Assembly: GCA_034387635.1 (NCBI GenBank)
Contig: JAOANU010000014.1
Span: forward strand, 520,546-584,545
Direction: 5' to 3'
Length of the DNA: 64,000 nt
Origin: Rhodosporidiobolus odoratus
Lineage: Eukaryota > Basidiomycota > Microbotryomycetes > Sporidiobolales > Sporidiobolaceae
Shown here: positions 44,055 to 56,200 of the stretch, one piece after another
How positions within the stretch are numbered: position 1 is the stretch's first letter
Layout of the letters: each line of letters opens with the position of its first letter
Notes under the pieces: generated by a model
The model's database searches: none
Told to the model about the DNA's origin: nothing
Seen by the model: the letters and a program-made list of their open reading frames with translations, nothing else
Program-made: the position numbers and the translations under genes

Positions 44055-46533
44055 TCACTGCGCCTTTGACCCCCTCCTCGTGATCCTCGACAGCAACCCT
44101 CCAACAAGACTCGCTCTCCTCGTCTGCGCCGGCGGAGCTCCCGCAGTGGCTGAGCAACTCCCACTGAACGAGGGCAGTTTAAGCGACCCGAGGGGCGGCG
44201 AAGGGAGTTTGAGGCGTTGTCCTCCTCCGCCTCCGGGGCCGTTGACGTCCGTTAGAGGGGTAGCGGTGTAAGAGGAGGATGTCGAGAGAGACGCTCGAGG
44301 AGAGACGTAGATGTCGCGGATTTCGTTTGCTGCGAGGCGGGAAGGCGGGAGTTTGCTGCCACGGTTGCTGGCGCCGTTTGTATCGTCCATCACGAGGAAA
44401 CCCTCGACGGCACCATCGGGATCCACCACCGACATGCTGAACGGCGAGGTCGAGGTTGCGAAGGGGTTCTGGAACGCGTCGTGCATGGTCAAACTGGGAA
44501 CCGGCGAAGGAGGTTCAGGCGAAGAAGGCGGCGAGGGGGAGGGACGATGCGGTGGAAGGGGACTGGTCGCCATAGGAACGTCGACCGGGTACTGCGGCTG
44601 CTGCTGAGCCTGGTACGGAAAAGGAGGCGAGGCAGACATCTCCCGCCCTCCGTCGCCGAGTGAGAGAGCAATGATCCCAGGCGGAGCGGACAACTCCCTC
44701 GTGCTTCTCCTTTCGCTGATCGCGCTCGAGCCCGAGCCCGAAGCGATAGACGTGAGGGAGGCGATAGAGATGTTGGAGACGCTGCGGGCGGAACCTTCGA
44801 TCCCATGAATGGACGACCGAGTCGAACCAGCCGATCGAGGGCGGTGATCTCTCGAATGACGAGCTGAAGCACGCGGCGCGCGAGCCGAGTGTCGAGGAGG
44901 GGATACGTGCGTGAGAGGGTATTGAGGGATTGGCGGGGAATGAGGCATCTCAGAAAGGGTAGGAGTCAAAGCGGGAGTGATGAGGAACTCCATCGAGTTG
45001 GGCGTGTCGGGGCCAAAGGTCTCGACCGTGCTCGAGCGGGAAACGTTCGGCTCGGTAGGCAGGCTGGAGAGGGAGGTTGAGGGAGAAAGGGGAGGCAGGA
45101 CGATAGGAACTGGCGGATCGCGACGAGCCCGAGTTCGAGCAGGCTCGATCTGCTCCGACATACGTCGTCCAGAGTTTGGTCGGCCGGGGTGAGGCAGAGC
45201 CAAGTTCGTGGACGAGTGGCGACGCTCTTCCACGGCAAATGGCGGTGCGACGAGGGGGGTAGGGGAGAGTTGGAGAGGGAAATCCGAGTTGCGGCGGAGG
45301 AGTTGCGGTACAGGGGCCAGAGCCTGAGGGGCGTTGGCAGCAACGGGAGGTAGAGGAGGGCAAACATGTATAGGCCAAGAGACGAGCTCGACCGATTTCT
45401 TCGTACCCTTGACCTTGTACGAAACCTGCGAAGGTGGAAAGGCGACGAAAGCCGATTAGGGGTAGGCCACAAAGGTGGGAGGGATAGAATCAGCTTACCT
45501 TGCCAGTTAAAGCGAACGTCATGCTGAACAAATTGCATCCTCCGGTCTCACCGTGCGAGTAGAGCGCCGTCGGTAGTTTCATCTCGAGCGTCCGTTCCGC
45601 CTCAACATCTGCCGCCGCATCGGCCCGCAGAGGGAAGAAAGGAGGCGGCCGAGTAGGCGACGGCGTTCGCCCTTTCTTCGTCGTCGAAGCGGAGATCGAG
45701 GAGGTGGAAGAACAAGCCGAAGCCGATGGCGGGGGAAGGGTGAAGGATCGAAATTTGGTAGAGTGTGTGGCGTGAGGTGCGTTCGGGCCTGCACCTCGTG
45801 TCGTTCGCTTGAGAGTGAGACCGACATTCTCAATCGAGATGTTGCAGCCGGCGGGAAGGTGGAAAGAGACGTGGATGGGAAGTGGTGCGGAGGTGTGGAA
45901 TGGTCGGTTCGGGACGCGGATGCGGTAACTGGCGGAGGGGCCGGCTGATGTGCTAGGGGAGGCTAGGAGAGGCGCGGCCCATTCGAGGTCGAAGGGTGAA
46001 GACGGAAGGAGCTTGACGGAGGTTCTTCGAATCAGCTTGAGGTCGTTGGTCGCCTTTGCCTCGATCCGAGGTTCGTTGACGATGTTGGCGTCTGCGACGA
46101 GGGCTTGAGCATGCTTGACGACCTGGAAAAAGGAAAAGAGGGACAACGTACAAGCTTCGACCCTCCAAACAACGGAAACCGCCCTCAGCCCACACGTCAA
46201 ATCCATCCTCGACAACCCCTTATTCTCCTTCGGCACCACCAACTTGAACTTCCACTCCCCCTTACTAACCTTCTCCCCCGCAGGCGTCGCCGCCTTCCAC
46301 ACCCTCTGCTCACAAATGATCTCCTTCTTAGACGTCCCCCCAAACGCTTCGACCCTGGCAATCCTCGCAAAGATACTCTCGACGAGTTGACCTCTCTCTG
46401 GAGCGCGTTCGTCTACTCCGGCAATGATACTCCCCCGGACGAGAACGTCTTCGGTGCCGTATTGACCGCTGAAAGGAAAAGTCCCACCGGCGGAGCTGTT
46501 GCCGTTTGAACGGCTGATATTGAGGGTGAGCAT
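44055..46533 (-). CDS. Arrestin-like domain protein
   Basis: Start at 46533 (MLTLNISRSNGNSSAGGTFP), three exons, stop at 44055. The N-terminal half shows beta-sandwich, arrestin-like blocks: VLVRGSIIAGVDERAPERGQ, GEWKFKLVVPKENKG, EPRIEAKATNDLKLIRRTSV, LPIHVSFHLPAGCNISIENV, RTLEMKLPTALYSHGETGGC, NLFSMTFALTGK joined to VSYKVKGTKKSVELVSWPIH. The remainder is a long Ser/Pro-rich disordered tail with possible PY-like and phosphorylation sites, as in fungal alpha-arrestins that adapt ubiquitin ligases to membrane transporters. The first junction is ambiguous: a GTACGT donor fits an unusual CAAG acceptor, whereas the CCAG acceptor would need a weaker donor. The second junction is firm. Function is inferred from the fold-like pattern only. 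Confidence 0.65.
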
Positions 46534-48206
46534 GAAAGTGGGCTAGTGAGTGTGTCCTCGTGCTCCGCAAGGGTGCATCGAAGGAAGGGCGGGGGAGACG
46601 GCGTAAAGCTGAGAGAGAGTGTGTCGAGAATGGGAAGGTCAAAGGCAAGGTTTCGCGGTCGGCGTCTTTTCGAGTTTCGTCGCAACGGGGGGGAGAGAGG
46701 GAGGGAGAGAGCCAAGAGGAGAGAAAGGTGGTCTAGGTAGAACAGAACTAGAAATATGACAAGAAGAGGTTAGCGGAGGACTAGTCTAGTTCCATTTCCA
46801 TCTCACCACCCCACCTTGAACGCGTTCCGTCATTGGCACGCTGTCTCGTTTGACGCACCTGATTGATGAACCGAGTATCTCGTACTGCAGTGTATCTCAG
46901 ATAGCGGCAGTCAAGAGCCAGGCGAGGCGAGGCGAGAGTTGGAGGACAAGAGGAGAGGGAGAGAGACAGCGGCTAGTGTCGAGGTCGGCGGTGGGAGCGG
47001 GGCAGTTCGGAGATCGGGTCGTGCGGAGCCCAAGTCGTTTAGGGGCGCAGCAGGGACGGTACAGTGATGCAGAGACTCAACGGAGCGAGTAGAGTAGAGT
47101 ATAGCTGGTGTTGGCCTGCTCTGCGTTGGTTGATAGTGGGCGCTCAAGCCCAAGCAATTGACTAACTCCGAAGTCCGTTGTCGGCGCCTGGACTGCTACC
47201 AACCCGATCGAGTTAGCGTGCGAGTAAGGTTGGCGGGCGGGCGTGCCAAAAAATAGATCCTGTGCCTGGAGCCTCTGCAACGAGACGCGTCCAACTGGGT
47301 GATCGAGGACGCGTCTCTCTCCTCTTTACGCCGCGTAGCTCGTAGCCAGCAGCAGTACGGTATGCTCAGCAGACGACCGCAACAAGACAAGTAGACGCGC
47401 AGATCCATCCTTGATGCAAAGTGCAGCGTCGGCGTTACACCGCAAATGAAGATCAAGCCCGGCGTAATGCATTCCTGCAAGCTGAGGTCGAGAATCTGGG
47501 CGTCGATATACTTTTTCTCTCCCTTGCTGCCAGCCTCTCCCAGTTCCCATGTTGAACGGTAGCAGAAGCAATCGACACCGATGTGTAGGTTCTACCGAGG
47601 CGGGCCGTCGGACCTCGATTGGAGACGGGCAAAGTCAGGTAGGGTTGGAAGAAAGGGATGGGGATTGGGGACCGAAAGGAGAAGACAACAAGCGATGAGT
47701 GCGAGATGGTTCAAACGTTGACCGCAACTTTCTCGAGTGACCTCCGGGCCGAGCCAGCCAGATTGCCAGGTAGCGTGAAGGGAGACGCTGTCGTGGGATC
47801 GGCAGTCGAGGTTTATTGGATTCAGACGCGGCTAGTGCTTGTCCGGTTTGGCTTGACGCGCTCCGTTCAACGTTGGGCGATTCAAGGTGTAGGGGTGACG
47901 AGGCGGGAAAAGGCGGTCAGCGTACCGGGAGTGCAACGGACGCCTTGACGGACACCAGGCTATCTAACAAGCAGTACCAGGTGACCCGTACAGTCTCGGA
48001 GTGGACGTAGTGAAGTGAGAGGAACGAGGTGGAAGTTGATCTACACATTCCATTCCATTGGTACCCGCTATAGCTTGTTCAGACTAGACTGACTGAGCAG
48101 CTCACAGACCAGCCAGGATCCAACTACGCTGACGCCGTCCCCGTCGCCGTCCCCGTCGCCGTCCCCGTCTCTCTCGCTCATCACTCATCGCTGGATCCAT
48201 TCAATC
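46534..48206. other. Divergent intergenic region
   Basis: Lies between the starts of the arrestin-like gene (minus) and the ING-PHD gene (plus), so it holds both promoters. At 1.7 kb it is longer than a typical intergenic region here, but open frames inside are short and unsupported on both strands. Confidence 0.45.
48134..48169 (+). repeat. Three tandem copies of a 12-nt unit in the ING gene leader
   Basis: GCCGTCCCCGTC is repeated three times without error, ending 37 nt before the start codon at 48207, so it is probably in the 5' untranslated region. It may be a simple slippage product. Confidence 0.9.
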
Positions 48207-50393
48207 ATGGCCAGTCAAACACCAACTCCCTCAAGCGAGATCATACACTTGGTATCTACATTCACAGATGCACTCGACAGTCTACCTCCTTCGTTGACTA
48301 GGAGTCTCAGTGACCTCAAAGAGTTGGACGCCGTTCTCAACAGTCAGTTCAACTTCCTCCCCTTACTCACCGCCTAGCCACCTAGTTCTGCTGACTCTTG
48401 TATACCCCCAGGCTCCCTTCAAGCCATCACCGAAAAGCTCAAACTCCTCCACCAGATGATGCACACTCCCGACCCCACCAAATCCTCCTCTTCTTCCGGT
48501 ACTCCCCAGTTCACTCAACTCGACCGCCTCAAACTCCTTCGCGAAGTCGCCGAGGACGCCCGCGTCTTTAGGCTCGGTGGAGAGGACAAGATCAGGGTCG
48601 CCACCAACACCTGCGAGACGGTGAGTCCCGCTTCTTTTTTCCGAGCGTCGTCCACTGCGCCAGCAGTGGATGAGCGAGGAGGGCCTTGCGTCGTCGAGCG
48701 CGAGTAGCCTTCGATGAGCATAGGACTCTCCCGCCGCGCCACGTGGGTGACTGGCGCCTGCGGCATAACCCTCTCAACCCAGATCCGACACTCACACCCC
48801 CTTGGCTTGTTCCGCAGATCTCGACCCACACCTCTCACCTCTCGACCCTATCCACCCTCCTCCTCGGCTTCCTCCCCTCTCACCTCCTTCCCGGTCTCCC
48901 CGCCCCCGCCACCCCTCACGGTTTCCCCAAATCCAACACGACCTTGCGAAACAAGTACGATTACAGTGCGTCGAGACACGCAGGTCAGGGGAGCAATGCC
49001 AGGGTCAATGGGGCGTTGGGCTTAGTTAGGGAACATTATGAGGTGACGGGTTCGGGGACGAGATCGGCCAGGCAGGCGGCGGCTTCTGCTGCTGCGGGAG
49101 GGGGAGGAGCGGGGAGGAAACGAGCCGCTCAGTTGGATTACAGCATCTACGGTGACGATTATGGAGTTGGCGGGTCGAGGGGCAAGGGGGACAAGGATCC
49201 GAACCAGCGTCACCCGAATCAGTATACCAAGAAGAGGTTACAAGCGGCTCAGGCTCAAGCGGCGCAAGCGTCCGGGTACGGCGGTGCGGGAACAGGGTAC
49301 TCGCATCAGCAGCAGCAGCCGTATCAGCACGCTGCGCATTACGGAGGAGGAGGGGCGGTTTCGGCGGCAGCGACGAACGCTCAGGCGGGCATCTACTCGG
49401 TAGCTGTGCCGCAGCAGCACCATGGGCAGGGAATGTCGGCGATGGATGCGGTCAAGGAGAAGCGGTTTAGGGGGAACGAAAGTGGGATCGTCGCTGGGGG
49501 TTCCGGCGGGGCGAGTCGACTCGGAGCGACGAGCGCCAGTGCCAGCGGCAACGGTGTCGGAAGCAGTAGAGCGGGTGGTGGGGCCGCGTTTGGGGCGCAA
49601 CAGGGCGGAGGGTACTATGCGACGGGCCAGGACGAGTACGGGACGGCGGCGTTGCAGCAGCAGCAGCAGCAGGCTAGGGGGGCGGCGAAGCGCAAGCAGG
49701 ACGAGATGGCTGGGGCAAATAAGAGGAGGAAGAAGGGGTGCGTAGAGTGCTTCGTTCCCTCCTAACCGTCATGCGAGAGGAGCAAGTTCCGCTGTCGCTA
49801 TGCTTACTCTCTCGTCTTTGAACTGCGCAGCGCCGCCGACTCCCCCGACCTCGCTGCCCGCGCCCTCCCCCTTTCAAACGCGACCTCCCGGCCCCCTCGC
49901 CGTCAAGGCTCGACCTCGACTCGAGCCGAAGACCCCCCCTCACCTCAACCCCAATACCACCCGATGGAGGACGAGTTTGAACCGCTCGAGGGCGAGGACG
50001 AACAGGACAAGACGTTGTATTGCTTCTGTCAGAGGGTCAGCTTTGGCGAGATGATTGCTTGTGATGCGCCAGATTGTGAACATGAATGGGTGCGTTGGCC
50101 CTCTCTTCATCGGTTCTATCTCTGTCTATTCCCTTGCTTTCCCGCGCCTTGATTGATGACATTGCCCTCGCGCACCCATTTCCCCGGTCAATCTCGGGCT
50201 TACGTCACGACTGCGACAGTTCCATCTCCCTTGTGTTGGCCTCAAGAGTATCCCCGAAGGACGTTGGTTCTGCGACGAGTGCAGGGTACGCTTTTTCCCT
50301 TTCTTCCCTCCACACCAGCGTCTATCTGTACTGACGCTCCCGGGTTTTCGTCTGTAGCGCATCTCGAAGGCGGGTAAGAAGGGCAGGCGGTAG
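48207..50393 (+). CDS. ING-family histone-mark reader with PHD finger
   Basis: Six exons (48207-48342, 48412-48620, 48818-49737, 49831-50089, 50220-50285, 50358-50393) give 541 residues. N-terminal ING helix region: FTDALDSLPPSLTRSLSDLK, ELDAVLN, then ITEKLKLLHQMMHTPDP. The middle is Gly/Ala/Gln-rich with NKYDYSASRHAGQG and a basic KRRKKG. The C-terminal PHD finger has the C4HC3 pattern of ING proteins: LYCFCQRVSFGEMIACDAPD, CEHEWFHLPCVGLKSIPEGR, WFCDECR, followed by a short polybasic end (KAGKKGRR) as in phosphoinositide-binding ING tails. ING proteins read H3K4me3 and anchor histone acetyltransferase or deacetylase complexes (Yng2/NuA4, Pho23/Rpd3L). Which complex applies here cannot be told. 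Intron 2 (197 nt) carries intronic repeat copy C. Confidence 0.92.
48641..48775 (+). repeat. Intronic repeat, copy C
   Basis: Lies in the 197-nt intron 48621-48817 of the ING gene. It begins CGAGCGTCGTCCACTGCGC 21 nt after the GT donor (19 nt identical to copy A at the same position), followed by GATGAGCGAGGAGGGCC, CGTCGTCGAGCGCGAGTAGC, TTCGATGAGC and GACTGGCGCCTGCGGCAT. It is a shorter version of copies A and B, with the same block order and the same orientation relative to the host transcript. Confidence 0.75.
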
Positions 50394-50781
50394 AGTCAGC
50401 GAGGTACCTCTTTCGAGTGGAGGCGTGCAAATACTGGTTTTCGTTGCCTATCGCTTTGCGTCGGCGGGCGTGAGAGGGTCATCATAGTATTGACACGATA
50501 GACGGCTACGTGGAGAGTGCGCCCAGTCACCTCATGCGCAAGAGGGAGGGGAAGCCGGAGAGAGGAGGAAAGAATTTCCTCTGGGCGATCTCGTTCCTCA
50601 ATCGCTTACGAGAAGTTGTCACGGCTGACCAAGGTCTCCCAACTCGCTCACTGGCTCCCAGCTCTACTCTATAGCCTACGCTAAGTACACCACAATCCTC
50701 CCGTCTTGCTCAGCTTGCGCCCACTCTCCTCTCCACCAACTTCCGGCCGGTCGGACCTCAAGTTCCCTCGTCTAGTTTCCC
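50394..50781. other. Intergenic region
   Basis: 3' flank of the ING gene and promoter/5' leader of the DUF3533 gene (CT-rich near 50640-50770). Nothing else is visible. Confidence 0.5.
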
Positions 50782-52881
50782 ATGTCGACTACATTCCCGG
50801 TAGTAGAGAAAGCAGGAGCATCCTCACATGCATCCTCAGATCAAGACCTCACCCTTCGAGCAGCAGAGCGATTAGATGGAGGAAAAGTTGAAGCTGGGGG
50901 AGGATTGGATATGGAGAAACAACAACGACCAGACGCGGCCAAGCAGGGGAACAAGATTGTAGCCGCACCCTTGAGCAAGATTGTACCGGCTGGAGTGTCC
51001 TTCATCTTGATCTTCTGGTCCGTTACAACCTTTTTTCTTCCTTTCCCTCGATTTATTCAGCCACTCAAGCTGATTCATCTTCTGCTTCTTCTCCCTACCT
51101 GGCTACAGGGTCTGCGCGTTATGGCTCTACGGCAGTCTGTACAAGTCCTCGGAGAAGACGCACAACCTCGGGATTGCAATCGCAGACTTTGATGGCGGTT
51201 CAATCGGTTCGTCTCTTTTCTCTTGTCTGCCTTGCCATCCCGCGAGGCTGATCCAGTCTTTCGTCGCAGGTGCCGCCCTCCTCTCCGCTGTCAACGCCGT
51301 CAACGGTCAACGAACCTCCCCGAACTTCCACATCCTCCCCAGCAATTCGACCTCACCAAAAGACCTGCAACATCTCGTCTTCACCGGGAAATACTGGGGA
51401 GGGATCTATGCGTCGGCGGGTGCCACGGACCGGTTCAATGCCGCTATCGGTTCGGATGCGACGGCGGCGAACAGTTACAACCCTGCCGAGGCTTTGACCT
51501 ATACTGGCTTGGAAGTGCGGTATAATACCGTGCGTTTCTTTCCCCCTCGATTAAACCCTGCCTTACTGGAGAATGTTGACCCTCTCCTCGTGAGTAGGTC
51601 TGGTTGGGCTTCGTCCTCACCAACATCAACAAGATCCTCCTCTCGGCCACCTCTATTTTCAACCGAGAAACGGTCGCGCCTCTCCTCACGTCTGGGACCT
51701 CGTTCAGCGGTGCCGCAGCAGCGGCACTGGTCAACCCTATTGCATCGACCTATGTCAATCTGACGCCGTTCAGCTTTGCGACTCGGATTGTCTTGTGAGT
51801 TACCGGCTGCTTTTCCTTGGCTAGTTTGTTGTCTGCAGAACTAAAACCGGCCTTCTAACTTCGCCACTCGTCCCCTCGTTGTCTCGCATTCCTCGCCTGC
51901 GCTCTCTCCGACGGGTCTCTTGCGCAGAAACACTATTGGCTTCGTCTTCCCCTCGGTTTGTCCCTTCCCCGGTTTTCTTCTGTCCACTACTTCCACTGAC
52001 CTCGCGCCCCCTTGACTCACCCCTCACAACAGCTCTTCTGCTTCTTCTTCCTCATGTCGGTCAACACCATTGGCACCCTAACCGGATGGTACCGAACCCT
52101 CACTTTTACCCAACACCTGAAATGGCGAGTCATAGTCGGTTTGGCATGGACTCTTCTTGCTTCTCTCTCGGTGATTGGATGGGCATTGTGCTTCGATGAA
52201 AAGTATGAGATTGAGGTCAAGAATTTCTTTGCGGTGTGGGCTGTCATGTGGTGCGTTTGTGCCGTTTTTCATCCTTCTTTCCGCTTTTTTTTTTTGCGCG
52301 GGGCTGATACTGCACACGGTGTGCTGCGCTGGCAGGGTTTACATCATGATCACCTACGACCTCTTAGACATCGCCACCGCCTACGTCCCTCCTCAATTCC
52401 TTTCTCATATCGTCGGTACATTACTTCCCCCCAAATCCCCTCCTCGAGAAAGAAAGAGGCCTACTGACGTTCTTCGGCTCCCCCTCCCGCGGGTCGCGAC
52501 TTGCAGTCTTCTACATCATCGCCGTCTCGGTCACGGCCGTCCTCTTCCCCATCGAGCTGATGAACAAGTTCTTCCGATTGCAATACGCTTTCCCAGCTCG
52601 TTCGTTTCCCTTTTCCTTTCTCCCTCTTCTTCCTTTTCCTTTCCTCCTCCCTTCCCCTCGATCCGGTCGGAGCAAGAATCTAACTCGAAAAACTGTTTTG
52701 AGCAGACGCCACCTGGTCCGTCATGATTACCATCTTTGGCCGAGGCGCCGTCAACACCCTGAAACGAGACCTCCCGATCCTCATGGCTTGGCTGATCGTT
52801 TGCAAAGTCGGACTCGTCTTGTCGTTGAAGAGACGGGCGAAGCCAGAGGTCGTTTTGGCGCAGGCCAAGGTCAAGCCGTGA
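50782..52881 (+). CDS. DUF3533/SNG1-type membrane protein
   Basis: Start at 50782 (MSTTFPVVEKAGASSHASSD), about nine exons, stop at 52879-52881. After a cytosolic N-terminus comes a membrane segment (PAGVSFILIFWVCALWLYG) joined by splicing to SLYKSSEKTHNLGIAIADFD, the family hallmark. An extracytoplasmic loop (FHILPSNSTSPKDLQHLVFT, KYWGGIYASAGATDRFNAAI) follows, then several further membrane segments (FCFFFLMSVNTIGTLTGWYR, VIVGLAWTLLASLSVIGWAL, VFYIIAVSVTAVLFPIELMN). This is the DUF3533 family, which includes yeast Sng1, linked to drug and nitrosoguanidine resistance and to plasma-membrane lipid asymmetry (family knowledge). No typical transporter motif is present. The ATG at 50782 lies after a CT-rich leader, and the spliced frame stays open throughout. 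Confidence 0.85.
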
Positions 52882-53294
52882 AGAGGGCGCGGTGGTCGGG
52901 CGGGAGGCTGAGAGGTGCGCGGAGGCTAAGACGGTCAACGGCTGTACTCTTATTGCTAGAAGGCGGGGAAGGGAGGAGAGGGGGAGTATACCCATATGAT
53001 ACTGCATAACCGGGATTTGCTCGGCAGACCTTTCACTTGCTGCGCGGGAAGAGAGCGAAGGAAAACCTTGTACACTGCCTTTCCGACTGCCGGCCCTCGT
53101 ATCCTTGGAAGTTTCGCATGCGCGAACGGTCTCTATCTGTTTCCCGTCTCGCTCGGGCCTGAGAAAGCGGGAGGAGAGAAAAAGAAAGTATCTTGCGAAG
53201 ACAGCAACAACAAGTGTAAAAAACGTGCGGAATGCTACAAACGACACAGACTCTGATGAGCGATAGGAAACACCAATCGTTGACTCTCTCCGCT
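52882..53294. other. Convergent 3' region
   Basis: The 3' flanks of the DUF3533 gene (plus) and the RecQ helicase gene (minus). Nothing further is seen. Confidence 0.5.
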
Positions 53295-56200
53295 TCAACG
53301 CCTCCCCAGCGGCATCGCTCCGATATCACCCCCGCTCCCTCCTCGACTCCCACTCCCACCTCCTGCTGAACCTCCTCCTCGACCCTTCCCCCCTGCGCCT
53401 CTACCGGCCCCACCCGAGCCCTTGAAGGCAAAGGAAGAGATGTCCATCTGCTTCGTCGCCTTCCCGCGTGCGGAGGTCGAGGTCGAGGTCGAGGCGGCGG
53501 GTTTCTTAGCTGCTGTTGTTGAGACTTTGGTGGATCGAGAGGGACCTTTGCTAGAAGAGATGGAGGTCGAGCGGCTGTGACGATGATAAGGTAGGTCAGC
53601 ATGAGGACGGTCAAAGCGAGTCGAATCAGAAGAAGGCAGGGGCGCAGACGAGGAAGACATTCTTGGTGAGGGGAGAGAAGGAAGGGACCCGACGCACGCT
53701 TCGGCCGCCGCCGCGGCAGCAGCAGCAGCGCTATTCCGAGGAACGGACGCGGCGGACGTGATGGTCGGAGCCTTATTGGCCTGCTTCGCCGCAGCCTTCT
53801 CTGCACCCTGCGCCTTGCTCTTGTACTGGAGGGAGATTTTGCGGCCGCCTGCTTCGAGCCACCATGTGGCCTGCTCCTCGGTAAGTCCGGGAATCCTGAA
53901 GATATAGGACGTCAGCTATGGCGGGAAAGTGGGTGCAAGGGCGAGGCGAGAGAAACGCGCCGAATGGAAAGAGTAGGGAGCAGAACAACTCACGCTAAGA
54001 ACTCGCGTTGGCTGACCGGACAAGCGGCAGCTACAGCATGGATCTGAGCGTCCGACATGATGCCAGCTGGATCACAGTCCTGACTGTCGGCCTCCTGCGG
54101 GAAGAGACACTATGAGCTTTGATTCAGCACGAACAACCGAGGACGACAACCTACCGCATCACGAAGGCTGACCAGCAGACCAGCAATAAGGGAGACATCT
54201 TCCGCCTGAAGAGACGCGGAAGTTGAGGTTCGTTTGATGACTCGTGCCCCCGTGTTGTCCCTACCAGAGGAAAACGATTAGCTTGGAAGGAAAATACGGA
54301 AGAAAATGAGGAGATCAAGCTCACCATTCCGGGTCGACGTCATCGTAAATACCGACAGCCTCGTCGTAGCACTCGTCGACGTACTCGCCGCCGTACTCTT
54401 CATGATCGTAGGTCTCGTTGATTAGAGACTGTTTCCCCTTACCCTTCTTCCCACCCTTGATCTGCGCAAAGCCCAGCCTGAGAGTAAGCTTGCCCTCGAG
54501 GGCGTCATCATGTCTAGGTCCGAGGGTGACGTAGGCGTTGGTGAAGCCGAGGGAGTTGCGCTCGTAGCGCTCGCCAAGGATGTTCTCCGAGAGGAGGAGC
54601 TGGAACAGTCGCTCGGCGTCACCGCGATCGACCTTGCTACCAACGCCGGCGTGGGGAAGCGTATCGTGACCGGCGTTGACGATCTGCGAGGCGAGGAAGT
54701 CAAGTGGAAAACGGGGAAAGTTCGCGGAGCATATAGAGGTCAATCAGCGAAAAATCATAAAAAATGACTAGAGGGAAAGAGTGCGCACCTTCTGGCTCCT
54801 GCTGCCGCGGAAGACGTCGATAGCATAAAGCATCGTGACCCCCTTATCCTGCTGAAACTCCCCAACAAGCTTGACCACGCTCTTCCCCAGATCGGCAACA
54901 TCCCTCATCTCGAGGTTCTTTGGCGACATGCAGTTGTCGCAAGTCTTGTGGCACTCCTCGCGGCGGAAGTCCTCGCCGAAGTACTGTAGAACTTGGGTGC
55001 GGCGGCAGTCGGCCTCGTTCATGCAGTACTGGACGACTCGGCGGAGGCTTTCCCGGTTGTGCTCTTTCTGCTCGCGAGTTCCTTCGCCTTCGTCGATAAG
55101 GCGCATGAGAAGCTTCGTGTCGCCGTACGCGTAGTACAAGACGCAGACGGAGTTCTGGCCGTCTCGACCAGCGCGACCGGTTTCCTGCGAGGATTGGGAA
55201 GGTCAGCTTCAGGAATGAGCCTCGAGACTCGTCAACCCGCCGCGAACGCACCTGATAGTATGCCTCGAGGGACTGAGATAGCGAGTAGTGGATGACGTAG
55301 CGGACGTCGGGCTTGTCGATACCCATGCCGAAACTGCTCGAAGGAAGAACCGAATCAGCAATGTTCGCAAAATCGGATGCGGAAGCAGAGCGGAAAGGAA
55401 AGAGAGAGATAGACGCACGCGATGGTAGCGCAGATGAGGTGAGTCTTGCCGGACTGCCAGTCTTCCTGAACTCGGATGCGGTCATTTTTGTCCATGCCCT
55501 GCAAATATAGCAAAAAATGCAAGGTAAGCGGTCTCATAATACAGACGTGAGCAGGGAGAAGGAAGAGAAGAGAAGAGAAGAGAAGAGAAGAGAAGACGTA
55601 CTGCGTGGTAGTGCATGGCTTGAACCTTGTACTGCGTCCTCAGCCTCTCCGCCGTATCCTCGCACGCCTTCTTGCTCGAGCAGTAGATAATCCCGCATTC
55701 ACCGGCATGCTGCTCCTTGATAAAGTCGGCGATGTCGGCGAGAACGTTCTTGCCCTTCTTGCGGACCTCGTAGCGGAGGTTGGCGCGATTGAAGGACTGG
55801 GTGAGCATCTCCGGCGAGTCCATGCCGAGGTTGACCATGACGTCTTGCTTGACACGGTCGTTGGCCGTGGCGGTGAGGGCGATGAGGGGAACACCGGGGT
55901 AGTCGCGCTTGAGGGTGCCCATCTCCTTGTAGTCGGGTCCTGTGCGGAAGGAGGAATAGTCAGTCAGTAAGGGTGCTTTCGCTATTGGCGCAGGTGGCAT
56001 TCGCGCCAAGCTTGACGGCAAGAAGTGAGTGGCAAAGTCGAAGTTGCGTAGGCAATGAAACAACGAAGAGCTGCAGAGAGAATAGGCGGAAAGAGGGCAA
56101 ACATACGGAAGTCGTGCCCCCAAGAACTGACGCAGTGCGCCTCGTCGATTACGAACCTAGCGAGCTCCTTGCGCCGATGCAAAGCGCTCAGGATGCTGCG

